DNA of 64,000 nt from Azonexus sp. (GTDB taxonomy: Bacteria > Pseudomonadota > Gammaproteobacteria > Burkholderiales > Rhodocyclaceae). Positions 8,676 through 16,621 of the stretch are shown piece after piece; position 1 is the stretch's first letter, and each line of letters opens with the position of its first letter. The position numbers and the translations under genes were made by a program. Below the pieces are notes generated by a model. It made no database searches, was not told the DNA's origin, and saw nothing but the letters and a program-made list of their open reading frames with translations. The stretch covers positions 23,147-87,146 of the forward strand of contig JAGOAU010000012.1 in the NCBI GenBank assembly GCA_017983755.1, given 5' to 3'.

Positions 8676-9215
8676 TCAGTGCAGCGTTTTTTTCTGCAAT
8701 TCGAGATAGATCAGGCCGATCAAATGGGCGTCGAGTTCAGCGCCGGTCAGGGTTCGCCTCGGCAGCGGGATTGCGTAATCCTCGATCAGGGCATCGAGAT
8801 TGTTGGTCTTTTTTGGCCGTAATCGGCGCGCCATCGCCAGGGTATCGATTACGCCCGCACACAGTTCCCGAGACGGCGGCAATCCGGCGAGCTCGAATTC
8901 CATGTCGAGAAAAGCGATGTGGAAGGGCGCGTTGTGCACGATCAACTCGGCACCGCGCAGGAATTCGGTGAGTTCGGCGGCGATTTCGCCGAAGCTGGAG
9001 GCGCCTTCAAGCATTTCCTCGGAGATGCCATGAACGGCCTCAGCGCCTTCGTTGATCGGGTGCTTCGGGTTCAGCAAGCTGCGGTAGGCGCGATAGGTGA
9101 AACGCCTGTCAACCAACTCGACGGCAGCCAGTTCGATGATGCGGTGTCCCTCGTCGACGCTGGCGCCGGTTGCTTCAATGTTGAGAATGATTTTGCGCGG
9201 GTTTTCAGGACTCAT
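8676..9215 (-). CDS. DnaQ-like exonuclease-fold protein with degenerate active site
   Basis: 179 residues with the DEDD-exonuclease layout (IILNIEATG, VHNAPFHIAFLDMEF, RRTLTGAELDAHL), close in pattern to the DnaQ proofreading subunit. Three of five metal or catalytic positions differ. The first Asp is Asn12 (Glu14 remains), motif II Asp is His99, and motif III His is Thr157 (Asp162 remains). By family knowledge this should abolish 3'-5' exonuclease activity, so a binding or regulatory role is more likely. Its ATG overlaps the stop of the upstream PD-(D/E)XK gene by four bases (ATGA), pointing to coupled translation and a shared role. Confidence 0.8.
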   Translation of the reverse strand: MSPENPRKIILNIEATGASVDEGHRIIELAAVELVDRRFTYRAYRSLLNPKHPINEGAEAVHGISEEMLEGASSFGEIAAELTEFLRGAELIVHNAPFHIAFLDMEFELAGLPPSRELCAGVIDTLAMARRLRPKKTNNLDALIEDYAIPLPRRTLTGAELDAHLIGLIYLELQKKTLH

Positions 9216-10042
9216 GGGGTGTCTCGTTGGGTTGGCGGAGCTAGCTTTGTTATGGCCGCGATTGCCAGGTCGGCGGCGGGAACGGCGTTCTTGAAGTCAT
9301 CAAGCGGGTAATCGGTATGGCAAAGACGCATCGGGAGTTCGCCTCGCGTCAGCTCAGCCAGCCCGCGATTCAGTTCCTCGGTGAGCGCCGCCATGTCGTG
9401 AGGCGTGTCTTGATACCAGGATGTCGGCCCGAGCACGACGAGGTCGATCTTTTGGGCCTGCATGAGTCTCGATGCGTCGGGTTGGTGATTGGGCTTCTCT
9501 TGCCGCGAATGCCAGTAGGCCAGCCCATAGCCGAGAATTTCAAACAGGGCGTAGATCGGAGAATCACTGCCAACTTTCAATTCGACGAACGAAAAACCGC
9601 CCTCCCCTTGGTCGTAAACCAGATCGATGGAGCGACGCCGGTTGCTTCTTGTACGCTTGTGTTTTTTGTCCTTCTGATCCCATTTCGCATCAACGCCAGA
9701 GGCGGTCGATATTTGCCGAGTCCAGCGCTGACGGCCCAAATCGACGATCTTGTGTTCGAGTCGCACTTCCTGAGAGTCATTCTGCTGCGAAGGCTCGGTG
9801 TGCTTCTCCCGCCAAACCCAGTTCGCGCCGGGCGTCTCTTGCCACCCTTTGGATGCCAGGCTGTCAAACAGGCGCTGCACGGCTTGTTGGCCGTCAAATG
9901 TTTTCCAGTCGCGCTTCAGCAGGGCGATATTTTCATCCTTAATGAAGCTCCGGCGTTTGCTGGGCAGCAAGCCCAGCACGTCGCGTACTTGCTTCCAATA
10001 GTTCTCGAAAACCGCTGTTGTACTTAATTGTTGCTCGTTCAT
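9212..10042 (-). CDS. PD-(D/E)XK nuclease-like protein
   Basis: 276 residues from ATG 10042, chosen because it overlaps the upstream stop (ATGA); an ATG four codons earlier is possible. The segment RSIDLVYDQGEGGFSFVELKVG has Asp140 ... Glu154-x-Lys156, the core of PD-(D/E)XK nucleases. It is preceded by a very basic stretch (DQKDKKHKRTRSNRRR, ~122-137) that could hold nucleic acid. After the core, YALFEILGYGLAYW and IDLVVLGPTSWYQ fit the rest of the fold. I do not recognise a named family. Position between a metallo-hydrolase and a DnaQ-like gene suggests a nucleic-acid processing or defence unit. Confidence 0.65.
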   Translation of the reverse strand: MNEQQLSTTAVFENYWKQVRDVLGLLPSKRRSFIKDENIALLKRDWKTFDGQQAVQRLFDSLASKGWQETPGANWVWREKHTEPSQQNDSQEVRLEHKIVDLGRQRWTRQISTASGVDAKWDQKDKKHKRTRSNRRRSIDLVYDQGEGGFSFVELKVGSDSPIYALFEILGYGLAYWHSRQEKPNHQPDASRLMQAQKIDLVVLGPTSWYQDTPHDMAALTEELNRGLAELTRGELPMRLCHTDYPLDDFKNAVPAADLAIAAITKLAPPTQRDTP

Positions 10043-11271
10043 ACCTGCCACCATGCTCCGTCGGGTTGGACTATCACGGGTATACCGAAGTCATTGTAGG
10101 CCTCGGTGCGGACGGTGTGAATCGGCACCAATTTCCGGGGAGCCATAGCCTGTGCAAAGCGGCGCAAGCCGGTGCTATCGGCATGGCCGGAGGTGTGGAT
10201 CAGGCGAGTCGGTATCCCGTGCGCCGCAAGCCAGGCACCCATTGGCGCAAAGTCGTCGCGCTGCATGTAGCCCGGCCATTGCGAATAGGTGAACGAGGCG
10301 CCCGCGAGGCAGCCTGCTTTTTCCAGATCGGGGCGCCAGAGATCGCGGAACAACAGCGCGAATTTTTCTGGATGGGCGGCAACGTCGCGCTTGAGGAACA
10401 GGCGACGTCGTGCGTGACGATTCAGTTGTCCGAACCAGGCGTTGCGCCTGATTTGAATCCGCTGGCGCAAGGGTACGCAGAGGGCGACGTGCGGCCAGTG
10501 CGATTGGGGGAGCCTGGGGTTTTCTGTCGCTTCCAGAATGATGGCGGTGTAGAGGTCGATTAGCAGCGTTCGCCCGGCTTTTCGGCAAGCCCGATAGAGC
10601 GTGACCATGCGGTCTATGTTTTGGGCCGAGGTCTGGATCAGCGCCAGGCCAGAGGTTTCCCGAAAGCTTGCGCAAAACTCGGCCTCAAGTTCGTCTTCGG
10701 TTTGCGGCCCGCGTTCGCTTGGCGGGCGCCCCAAGGTCGTGCCCTCCATCAGCAAAGCATCGATTGCTGCTGGGGGTTGGGAAATGAGCCGTTCCATCAG
10801 GGCGGATTTGCGACCGTGCAGCCGGAAATCGCCACTGTAAAACAGGCGTTTTCCTTCCGCCTCAATCAATAGCGCGTAGGCGTCGTAGGCTGAGTGATCG
10901 ACCAGATAGGGGGTGATGGTGAACGGCCCGATGGTGAGCGGGCATCGGTCGACCAAATCCTGTCCGGCGAGCGTCGGTAGCGTCTGCCGCATGAAGGGGG
11001 CAGCTGCGAGAAGAATCCGCCGCGCGGCAGCCCCCATGACGATGGGCGTGGACGGCAGCCTGGGGAGCAGGCCGTAATGATCCAGGTGCGGGTGGGAAAT
11101 GACGACGGCCAGCAACGAGTCGAAATCGAGTTGAGGCAGTGGTGGATAATTACTTTCACCGAGCCCATTTAACGGCAAACCGGCATCGATCAGTATGCGT
11201 TTTCCGGCAGCAGCAATTTCGATGCACGAGCCGCCAATTTCGTGCGATCCACGATGAATCCGAACGTCCAT
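10039..11271 (-). CDS. MBL-fold (RNase J / beta-CASP-like) metallo-hydrolase
   Basis: 410 residues from ATG 11271 (MDVRIHRGSHEIGGSCIEI); the frame is open far upstream but that part overlaps another gene and has no protein character. Zinc motif SHPHLDHYG gives H60, H62, D64, H65. Asp148 lies in YSGDFRLHG, and H363 in HTSGHA and H385 in PIHT follow. This is the order of motifs in RNase J/CPSF73-type nucleases with a beta-CASP insert between them. Such enzymes cut or trim RNA or DNA. The stop overlaps the next start (ATGA), so it heads a three-gene coupled set with the PD-(D/E)XK and DnaQ-like proteins. Confidence 0.75.
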   Translation of the reverse strand: MDVRIHRGSHEIGGSCIEIAAAGKRILIDAGLPLNGLGESNYPPLPQLDFDSLLAVVISHPHLDHYGLLPRLPSTPIVMGAAARRILLAAAPFMRQTLPTLAGQDLVDRCPLTIGPFTITPYLVDHSAYDAYALLIEAEGKRLFYSGDFRLHGRKSALMERLISQPPAAIDALLMEGTTLGRPPSERGPQTEDELEAEFCASFRETSGLALIQTSAQNIDRMVTLYRACRKAGRTLLIDLYTAIILEATENPRLPQSHWPHVALCVPLRQRIQIRRNAWFGQLNRHARRRLFLKRDVAAHPEKFALLFRDLWRPDLEKAGCLAGASFTYSQWPGYMQRDDFAPMGAWLAAHGIPTRLIHTSGHADSTGLRRFAQAMAPRKLVPIHTVRTEAYNDFGIPVIVQPDGAWWQV

Positions 11272-11353
11272 GATTGCCGTTGCCTGCGCTTGGGAAAGCC
11301 ATATTGGATCATGGAATATCGGGCGTCGCGCATTTGCTCGATGTTCTGCGCCT

Positions 11354-11365
11354 GTTGCGGTCGAC
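11354..11365 (+). repeat. Dispersed uptake-signal-like word, copy 5 (full-length form)
   Basis: GTTGCGGTCGAC followed by CCAAAAAAGG and CCAAAAATGAAGTC (to 11390). It lies in the 118-base gap between the TPR and metallo-hydrolase genes and reaches the last base of the TPR stop codon. Nearly the same ~40-base unit occurs at 8628. Confidence 0.85.
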
Positions 11366-11389
11366 AGCCAAAAAAGGCCAAAAATGAAG

Positions 11390-11848
11390 TCAGGCGGCCA
11401 AGCGCGTTTGCTCCAGCAGGGCCACCACGACCGAACCGCCGACGGCGTCGTCGCGGTCGAGGGCGACGACGCGGCAGATGGCGTCTTCGGCCTTGCCTGG
11501 TTGTCCGCTGCGCAGGTGAATGAATGCCAGGCCCTTGAGCGCGGCGAGGGCGCTGCCCGGCGCTTCCCGCCACAGCAGCCAGTTGTCCGGAAGGCCCGCG
11601 TCGCGCGCCGCCGCGGCGACCCAGTCCCGGGCGGCGGCCAGCGCCTTGTCGAATTGCCGACAGCGGTTGTAGTGTTTGACCATGCAGCGATGCGCCGGCA
11701 GCGCGTCCGGGGCCAGTGCCAGGGCAGCGAGAAAGTGGCGTTCGGCCAGCGCGCGATCGGTGAAATGCGCGGCCACGCCTTGCTGCAGCAGTTGATCCAC
11801 CGCGGGCGGGAGGTGGCCGAAATCGAGATTGTCGTTATCGTCGAGCAT
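11390..11848 (-). CDS. Small TPR-like protein
   Basis: 152 residues starting MLDDNDNLDFGHLPPAV. Helical repeats of TPR type are visible: ALAERHFLAALALAPDALPA, QFDKALAAARDWVAAAA, and ALKGLAFIHLRSGQPGKAED with AICRVVALDRDD. No signal peptide, so probably a cytoplasmic scaffold. It is co-directional with the metallo-hydrolase 118 bases downstream and could be the first gene of that operon. Its stop codon lies at the edge of a dispersed-repeat copy. Confidence 0.6.
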   Translation of the reverse strand: MLDDNDNLDFGHLPPAVDQLLQQGVAAHFTDRALAERHFLAALALAPDALPAHRCMVKHYNRCRQFDKALAAARDWVAAAARDAGLPDNWLLWREAPGSALAALKGLAFIHLRSGQPGKAEDAICRVVALDRDDAVGGSVVVALLEQTRLAA

Positions 11849-11924
11849 GTTGTTTCACGAACGTATCGGGTGGAAGATTCACCCTTCAAGCAACAAGCGT
11901 GCACGTCATTTTTCAGGAGATTCC

Positions 11925-12230
11925 ATGTTTCTCGCCATGAACCGTTTTCGCATTGCGCCGGGCAAGGAGGACGATTTCGTTGCCCACTGGCGCAATCGCA
12001 ACAGCTACCTGGCCGAGGTGCTGGGCTTCGTCAGCTTCAACCTGCTGCGCGGCGACAGCAACGACGAACGAACCTTGTTCGCGTCGCATACGGTGTGGGA
12101 ATCCGAGCAGGCTTTCGCCGACTGGACGCAGTCGGACGCTTTCCGCAAGGCGCACATGGCGGCCGGCCAGTCGCCGCGCGATTTCTACCTCGGGCCGCCG
12201 CAGCTCGAACTGTTCGAAGCGGTGCTGTAG
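11925..12230 (+). CDS. Antibiotic-biosynthesis-monooxygenase (ABM) domain protein, HmoA-like
   Basis: 101 residues. ATG 11925 is preceded by CAGGAGA at good spacing. MFLAMNRFRIAPGKEDDFVAHWRNR, GFVSFNLLRGD and TVWESEQAFADWTQS are the ferredoxin-like ABM fold found in heme-degrading monooxygenases (IsdG/HmoA) and quinol monooxygenases. Heme cleavage is plausible from the N-terminal Asn and the general pattern but cannot be proved here. Divergent from the TPR gene, and followed by a 165-base gap. Confidence 0.75.
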   Translation: MFLAMNRFRIAPGKEDDFVAHWRNRNSYLAEVLGFVSFNLLRGDSNDERTLFASHTVWESEQAFADWTQSDAFRKAHMAAGQSPRDFYLGPPQLELFEAVL

Positions 12231-12395
12231 GGCGAACCTTCGCACCGTCGGCGAATCCAACTTGCAAGCGAAACACGCGGGCCGGCATTTATCGCGGCGT
12301 CGGCAAGCAGGAAGGGTTACATTGGCGTAAAATCCCGCGCTCAGCCACGCTCGCGTAACCGGAGAAGGGCTCGGCTGCTTTTCTTGAGGATGACG

Positions 12396-13652
12396 ATGAA
12401 GCGCGTGGACGATTTCCGTTTGCAGTTGGGCAAGCATGAACTGGTGCCGATCATGATCGGTGGCATGGGCGTCGATATTTCGACCGCCGATCTGGCGCTG
12501 GAGGCGGCCCGCCTCGGTGGCGTCGGCCACATTTCCGACGCCATGATCAATACCGTCGCCGACCGCCGCTACGACACCAAGCAGGTCAAGGAAAAGCTCG
12601 CGCTCTACAAGTACAACGTTCTCAACGAGGACAAGTCGTCGGTCAAGTTCGACATCGGCCGGCTGGTCGAGGCGACCCGCCTGCACGTCGAGGCGACGAT
12701 GCGACGCAAGCAGGGTTCGGGGCTGATCCTGATCAACTGCATGGAAAAGCTGACGATGAATGCGCCGAAGGAAACCCTTCGCGCGCGCATGAGCGCTGCG
12801 CTGGATTCCGGGATCGACGGCATCACTTTGGCTGCCGGCCTGCACCTCGGTTCGTTCGCGCTGATCGAGGATCACCCGCGTTTTCGCGATGCCAAGCTGG
12901 GCATCATCGTCTCGTCGGTGCGCGCCCTCCAGCTCTTCCTGAAAAAGAGCAGCCGCACCAATCGCCTGCCCGATTACATCGTCGTCGAAGGTCCGCTGGC
13001 GGGCGGCCATCTCGGCTTCGGCCTAGACTGGGCCAAGTACGATCTGGCGACCATCGTCGCCGAGGTCATCGCCTATCTCAAGGAAGCGCAACTGGATATC
13101 CCGGTGATTCCGGCCGGCGGCATCTTCACGGGCAGCGATGCGGCGGCATTCCTGGAAAACGGCGCCGCAGCCGTCCAGGTGGCGACGCGCTTCACCGTGA
13201 CCGAGGAATGCGGCCTGCCGGCCGACGTGAAGCAGGAGTATTTCAAGGCCGATGAGGAAGACATCGTGGTCAACGAAATCTCGCCGACCGGTTACCCGAT
13301 GCGCATGATCAAATCGAGCCCGGGCATAGGCGACGGCATCCGTCCCAACTGCGAGGCTTATGGCTATCTGCTGGATGCCAGCGGCAAGTGCTCATACGTG
13401 ACCTCCTACAACCGCGAAGTGGCGGCGCATCCGGGGGCGCGCAAGGTACAGGTATGGGACAAGACCTGTCTATGCACCCACATGCGCAACTTCGACATCT
13501 GGACTTGCGGTCAACTGACCTATCGCTTGAAGGACACGACTTACCGACTGGCCGACGGCAGCTACCAGATGCTCTCTGCCGAACATGTCTTCCACGACTA
13601 TCAGTTCAGCACCGACAACAAGGTGGCACTGCCGGTAGCAGCCGCTGTTTAA
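12396..13652 (+). CDS. Nitronate monooxygenase / NPD-family flavoprotein
   Basis: About 418 residues from ATG 12396, which has GAGG six bases upstream; ATG 12390 is the alternative. VPIMIGGMGVDIST near the N-terminus and VVEGPLAGGHLGFGLDW, IPVIPAGGIFTGSDAAAFLENGAAAVQVATRF are the FMN-binding TIM-barrel motifs of the 2-nitropropane dioxygenase (nitronate monooxygenase) and enoyl-ACP reductase FabK group. A Cys-rich C-terminal stretch (CSYVTSY, KTCLCTHMRNFDIWTCG) is extra to typical NMO and may bind metal or serve redox. Substrate unknown. Confidence 0.75.
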   Translation: MKRVDDFRLQLGKHELVPIMIGGMGVDISTADLALEAARLGGVGHISDAMINTVADRRYDTKQVKEKLALYKYNVLNEDKSSVKFDIGRLVEATRLHVEATMRRKQGSGLILINCMEKLTMNAPKETLRARMSAALDSGIDGITLAAGLHLGSFALIEDHPRFRDAKLGIIVSSVRALQLFLKKSSRTNRLPDYIVVEGPLAGGHLGFGLDWAKYDLATIVAEVIAYLKEAQLDIPVIPAGGIFTGSDAAAFLENGAAAVQVATRFTVTEECGLPADVKQEYFKADEEDIVVNEISPTGYPMRMIKSSPGIGDGIRPNCEAYGYLLDASGKCSYVTSYNREVAAHPGARKVQVWDKTCLCTHMRNFDIWTCGQLTYRLKDTTYRLADGSYQMLSAEHVFHDYQFSTDNKVALPVAAAV

Positions 13653-13708
13653 TCGGTGTTTGTTTGGTGCGCCGCCGCTTGTAGGCCAAGGTGAAGGAGG
13701 GTTTCGCA

Positions 13709-14200
13709 ATGCTGCATATGAACCGCTGGATTTCACTTGTTTGCGCCGCCATGCTGTTGTTTGTGGTGCCGGTGCGGGCGCAGGTTCTCGGGGCCAACGA
13801 TCAGCCGATTCACGATGCGGCACGTATCGGAAACGGCAATGATGTTACCGTCATTCTGAAGGTGCAGCCTGCGGCGCGCGATGCGAGAACTTCACAAGGC
13901 TCGACGCCGCTGCATCTGGCGGCGACCAACCCCGATGTCTCGGCGCTCAAGGCGCTCCTCGCCGCCGGCGCCGATCCGAATTCAAGGGATGCGGAGGGGG
14001 CCACGCCATTGCACATGGCGGCCTACACGCAGAACGCCAAGCACTCGCAACTGCTCCTGGAGGCGGGGGCTGATCCTTATGCGAAGACCAATGCCGGGCG
14101 CGACCCGACCTCGATGGCGCGCAAGGTAATGGCCAACGAGGCGGCAGGCGTCATCTCGCTGTGGATCCTGAAGGGTTGCCAGGCCGGCAAGCCCTGCTGA
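13709..14200 (+). CDS. Exported ankyrin-repeat protein
   Basis: 163 residues from ATG 13709 (AAGGAGG eight bases upstream). Signal peptide MLHMNRWISLVCAAMLLFVVPVRAQ. Then three ankyrin-type units: DARTSQGSTPLHLAATNPDV, ALLAAGADPNSRDAEGATPLH and LLLEAGADPYAKTNAGRD. Ankyrin repeats bind proteins; the export signal places it in the periplasm. A Cys pair near the C-terminus (CQAGKPC) may form a disulfide. Confidence 0.75.
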   Translation: MLHMNRWISLVCAAMLLFVVPVRAQVLGANDQPIHDAARIGNGNDVTVILKVQPAARDARTSQGSTPLHLAATNPDVSALKALLAAGADPNSRDAEGATPLHMAAYTQNAKHSQLLLEAGADPYAKTNAGRDPTSMARKVMANEAAGVISLWILKGCQAGKPC

Positions 14201-14250
14201 GAGTCCTTGCTCCCGGCTGTGCTGGATTCGCTGCAAGCGCTTCTTGATCG

Positions 14251-14322
14251 ATGAATATCGAACTGATCGGCATAATCATTGTCTTTCTTGTTATAGCGAT
14301 TATCGTCATCAGGTCGCAATAG
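14251..14322 (+). CDS. Possible 23-residue membrane peptide
   Basis: A short frame, ATG to TAG, in the 195-base gap between the ankyrin and CBS genes. It would encode MNIELIGIIIVFLVIAII then VIRSQ: one very hydrophobic helix with a polar tail. The composition is typical of small single-span membrane proteins, but no strong ribosome site is visible, so expression is uncertain. Confidence 0.3.
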   Translation: MNIELIGIIIVFLVIAIIVIRSQ

Positions 14323-14395
14323 GATTTCGGCATGCTTGCATCACGCCACCAATCCGGCGACTATTGCGTTACCAAAAAACATCAAGGAGACAAAC

Positions 14396-14833
14396 ATGCC
14401 AACAAGACTCATCAGCAACATCATCGCTGGCCGCCCGCTGGTTTCGGGTACTACCGACATGACCGTCCGGGCGGCTTGCCGTCTGATGGCCGAAAAGAAG
14501 ATCGGCGCCTTGCTTCTGGTCGACAACAACCGGATCGCCGGGATATTCACCGAGCGCGATGCGCTCAACAAGGTTCTGGCAGGAGGCCTTGATCCGGATT
14601 CAACGCTGGTTTCCCAGGTTATGGTCAAGGACCCGCAGACGATTCGCGCCGACAAGCCGCTCGGCTATGCCTTGCAGTTCATGGCAGATGGCGGTTTCCG
14701 CCATGTGCCGGTGGTCGATGCCGACGGTACGCCGCTGGGTATGGTGTCCGCTCGCGATGCTCTCGGCAATGACATGGTCCAACTCGAGCGCGACCTGAAG
14801 TTCAGGGAGCATCTCGAAGAGAATATTGCCTAG
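14396..14833 (+). CDS. Stand-alone tandem CBS-domain protein
   Basis: 145 residues from ATG 14396 with AAGGAG upstream. Two CBS motifs fill the protein: PLVSGTTDMTVRAACRLMAE with GALLLVDNNRIAGIFTERD, then MVKDPQTIRADKPLGYALQF with HVPVVDADGTPLGMVSARD. CBS pairs sense adenine nucleotides. No partner domain is attached. The TAG stop overlaps the TAG of the convergent truC gene within the palindrome CTAG (14830-14833). Confidence 0.85.
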   Translation: MPTRLISNIIAGRPLVSGTTDMTVRAACRLMAEKKIGALLLVDNNRIAGIFTERDALNKVLAGGLDPDSTLVSQVMVKDPQTIRADKPLGYALQFMADGGFRHVPVVDADGTPLGMVSARDALGNDMVQLERDLKFREHLEENIA

Positions 14834-15567
14834 CTGGCGATTTCGCCGCTCCACCCGAAGCGCGCCAGTGTCGCGGCAAATTCGCCGGACACTGGCGCTG
14901 TTATTTTCAGGCTTTGGCCGGTGACCGGGTGCGAGAAGGCCATTTCGGTACATGCCAGCAACAGGCGGTTGCAAGCGAGATGCTCCGCGAAAAAGCGGTT
15001 GTGGCGACCCTTGCCATAGGTGGCATCGCCGATGATCGGATGGGCGATGTATTTCAGGTGGCGGCGCAACTGGTGGCGGCGACCGGTGACCGGGTTGAGT
15101 TCAAGTAGGGCGTAACGGCTGCTCGGGTAGCGGTCGACCGCAACAGGCAGTTCGATTTCGGCCAGTTTGCGGAAACGGGTTAGCGTCGGCTGGGCCTCCA
15201 TGCTGCTTCGTTCGCCCCGGAATTCATAAGGGTCACGCTGGCGGCTGAGCGGGTGATCTATGCTTCCTGTGGCCGGCGGGTAACCGCGGACAACGGCTAG
15301 GTAGCGTTTCTCCACCGTTCCGCTTTCGAACTGCCGGCCGAGGGCGCTGGCGATTTCCGGACTGAGTCCGAACAAAAGGACGCCCGAGGTACCGCGGTCG
15401 AGGCGATGCGCCGGCCAGACCCGCTGGCCGATCTGGTCGCGCAGGATCTGGATGGCGAAGCGCGTTTCGTGACGGTCGATTTCCGAACGATGGACGAGCA
15501 GGTTGGGTGGTTTGTCGATGACGACGATGTATTCGTCACGATAGAGGATCGGCAGTGCTTCAGCCAA
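14830..15567 (-). CDS. truC: tRNA pseudouridine(65) synthase TruC
   Basis: RluA-family pseudouridine synthase. HRLDRGTSGVLLFGLS holds the catalytic Asp, and RRHQLRRHLKYIAHPIIGDATYGKGRHNR is the TruC-type C-terminal signature. There is no ATG near the family start. I chose TTG 15567 (MAEALPILYRDEYIVVIDKP), which lies a few bases inside the end of the CitE-like gene. The start is uncertain. The enzyme isomerises U65 in tRNA-Ile and tRNA-Asp. It is probably co-transcribed with the CitE-like gene. Confidence 0.8.
   Translation of the reverse strand: MAEALPILYRDEYIVVIDKPPNLLVHRSEIDRHETRFAIQILRDQIGQRVWPAHRLDRGTSGVLLFGLSPEIASALGRQFESGTVEKRYLAVVRGYPPATGSIDHPLSRQRDPYEFRGERSSMEAQPTLTRFRKLAEIELPVAVDRYPSSRYALLELNPVTGRRHQLRRHLKYIAHPIIGDATYGKGRHNRFFAEHLACNRLLLACTEMAFSHPVTGQSLKITAPVSGEFAATLARFGWSGEIAS
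15133..15144 (-). repeat. Dispersed uptake-signal-like word, copy 6 (in truC)
   Basis: GTCGACCGCAAC. The wider GCGGTCGACCGC (15130-15141) is a perfect palindrome. This copy lacks the flanking A/T tracts. Confidence 0.6.
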
Positions 15568-16543
15568 AGAAGCGGCTCTTCGCCCCGGCGGGAATCTCCA
15601 TGCCGGTGACGTGGGCACGGTCCAGCAGTTCCCAGTAATAACGGTACGAGGCGCGGTCGTGCAGTTTGCCGTCGTGCTGGATCGGACCCCAGTCCTTGTC
15701 CTGGGCAGCGATCAGGATCTCGGCCGCGGCCTGGACTTCGGAGAAATCCGGGCGCATGGCCTCGACGATGGGCATGATCTGGTTGGGGTGGATGCTCCAC
15801 ATGCGCAGGTAGCCAAACTCGCTGCGGGCGCGGCGGGCATCGTTGCGGATGTAGTCGATGTCCTTCAGTTCGGTCGTCACATTGTGTGACGGCACGACGC
15901 CGCAGGCCAGCGCGGCGGCACTGATCTCGCACTTGGCACGGGCGACCAGCGGGTGCTCGAACTGCCCCGGGCTTTTCATCGCGCTGCCGGGAATGGCGCC
16001 GTGGTGGCCGGAAACGAAGTCCATCAGGCCGAAGTCGAGGCTCTCGACGCCGGGCAGGGCGGCAATCTCCCAGACTTCGCGCAGCGCGCCGTGGGTCTCG
16101 ATCAGGACGTGAACCGGAATCCTGCGGTCGACGCCAAAATTTTGCTCGATTTCACGCAGCGCTTCGATCTGCACCTGCACGTCGCCGGCACTGCAGGGCT
16201 TGGGCAGGGTAATGAAGGGCAGGCGCCTGCCGGCCTGGCCAACGAGAATCTCCATGTCCTGTCGCCAGTGCGCGTGGGTCACGTCATGGACGCGGGCACC
16301 AACTCGGTTGAACAGATTGTCCTCGCTCATGATCAGGCTGGCTGCCATCTCGGCATGCTCGCGCTCGGCGCCGGCATGGGCTCCATCCTCGCAGTCGCAG
16401 GTGATGTCGAAGATCGGACCAAGTTCCGTCTGCAACTGCAGCGCCTTGCGCATCAGCTTTTCCGAGCCGGCGTAATGGTCGACCGCGGGCAGGGTGGGGA
16501 AGGGTTTTTCGCCGGCGAAGAGAACCGCTTTGGGATGGCGCAT
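15560..16543 (-). CDS. CitE/HpcH-family CoA-ester lyase
   Basis: 327 residues. FDITCDCEDGAHAGAEREHAEM holds the Asp/Glu metal site, with RVHDVTHAHW, LPFITLPKPCSAGDV and HVLIETHGALREVWEIA following, the barrel motifs of citrate-lyase beta-like, malyl-CoA and beta-methylmalyl-CoA lyases. It cleaves or forms a C-C bond in a CoA ester, probably malyl-CoA type, feeding glyoxylate or acetyl-CoA into the nearby TCA genes. The exact substrate cannot be told. A near match of the dispersed word (16121-16132) with both A/T tracts lies inside it. Confidence 0.8.
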   Translation of the reverse strand: MRHPKAVLFAGEKPFPTLPAVDHYAGSEKLMRKALQLQTELGPIFDITCDCEDGAHAGAEREHAEMAASLIMSEDNLFNRVGARVHDVTHAHWRQDMEILVGQAGRRLPFITLPKPCSAGDVQVQIEALREIEQNFGVDRRIPVHVLIETHGALREVWEIAALPGVESLDFGLMDFVSGHHGAIPGSAMKSPGQFEHPLVARAKCEISAAALACGVVPSHNVTTELKDIDYIRNDARRARSEFGYLRMWSIHPNQIMPIVEAMRPDFSEVQAAAEILIAAQDKDWGPIQHDGKLHDRASYRYYWELLDRAHVTGMEIPAGAKSRFFG

Positions 16544-16563
16544 GATTTTCAGACCCGAAAATG

Positions 16564-16593
16564 AAAAAAGGCCGCGGCATTTTACCGCGGCCC
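16564..16593 (-). terminator. Intrinsic terminator of mdh
   Basis: On the minus strand an 8-bp GC-only stem (GGCCGCGG / CCGCGGCC, 16570-16592) with a 7-base loop is followed by six T. It lies just past the mdh stop and just before the CitE-like gene, separating the two. Confidence 0.85.
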
Positions 16594-16621
16594 TTCGATG
16601 AAACTAAAAACTAATGCCGGA

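Noticed and set aside
10039-11904. One 621-codon minus frame that would fuse the metallo-hydrolase to a long N-terminal part
   Set aside because: The extra ~210 residues are Arg/Pro/Trp-rich nonsense overlapping the TPR gene in another frame. ATG 11271 gives the normal family start.
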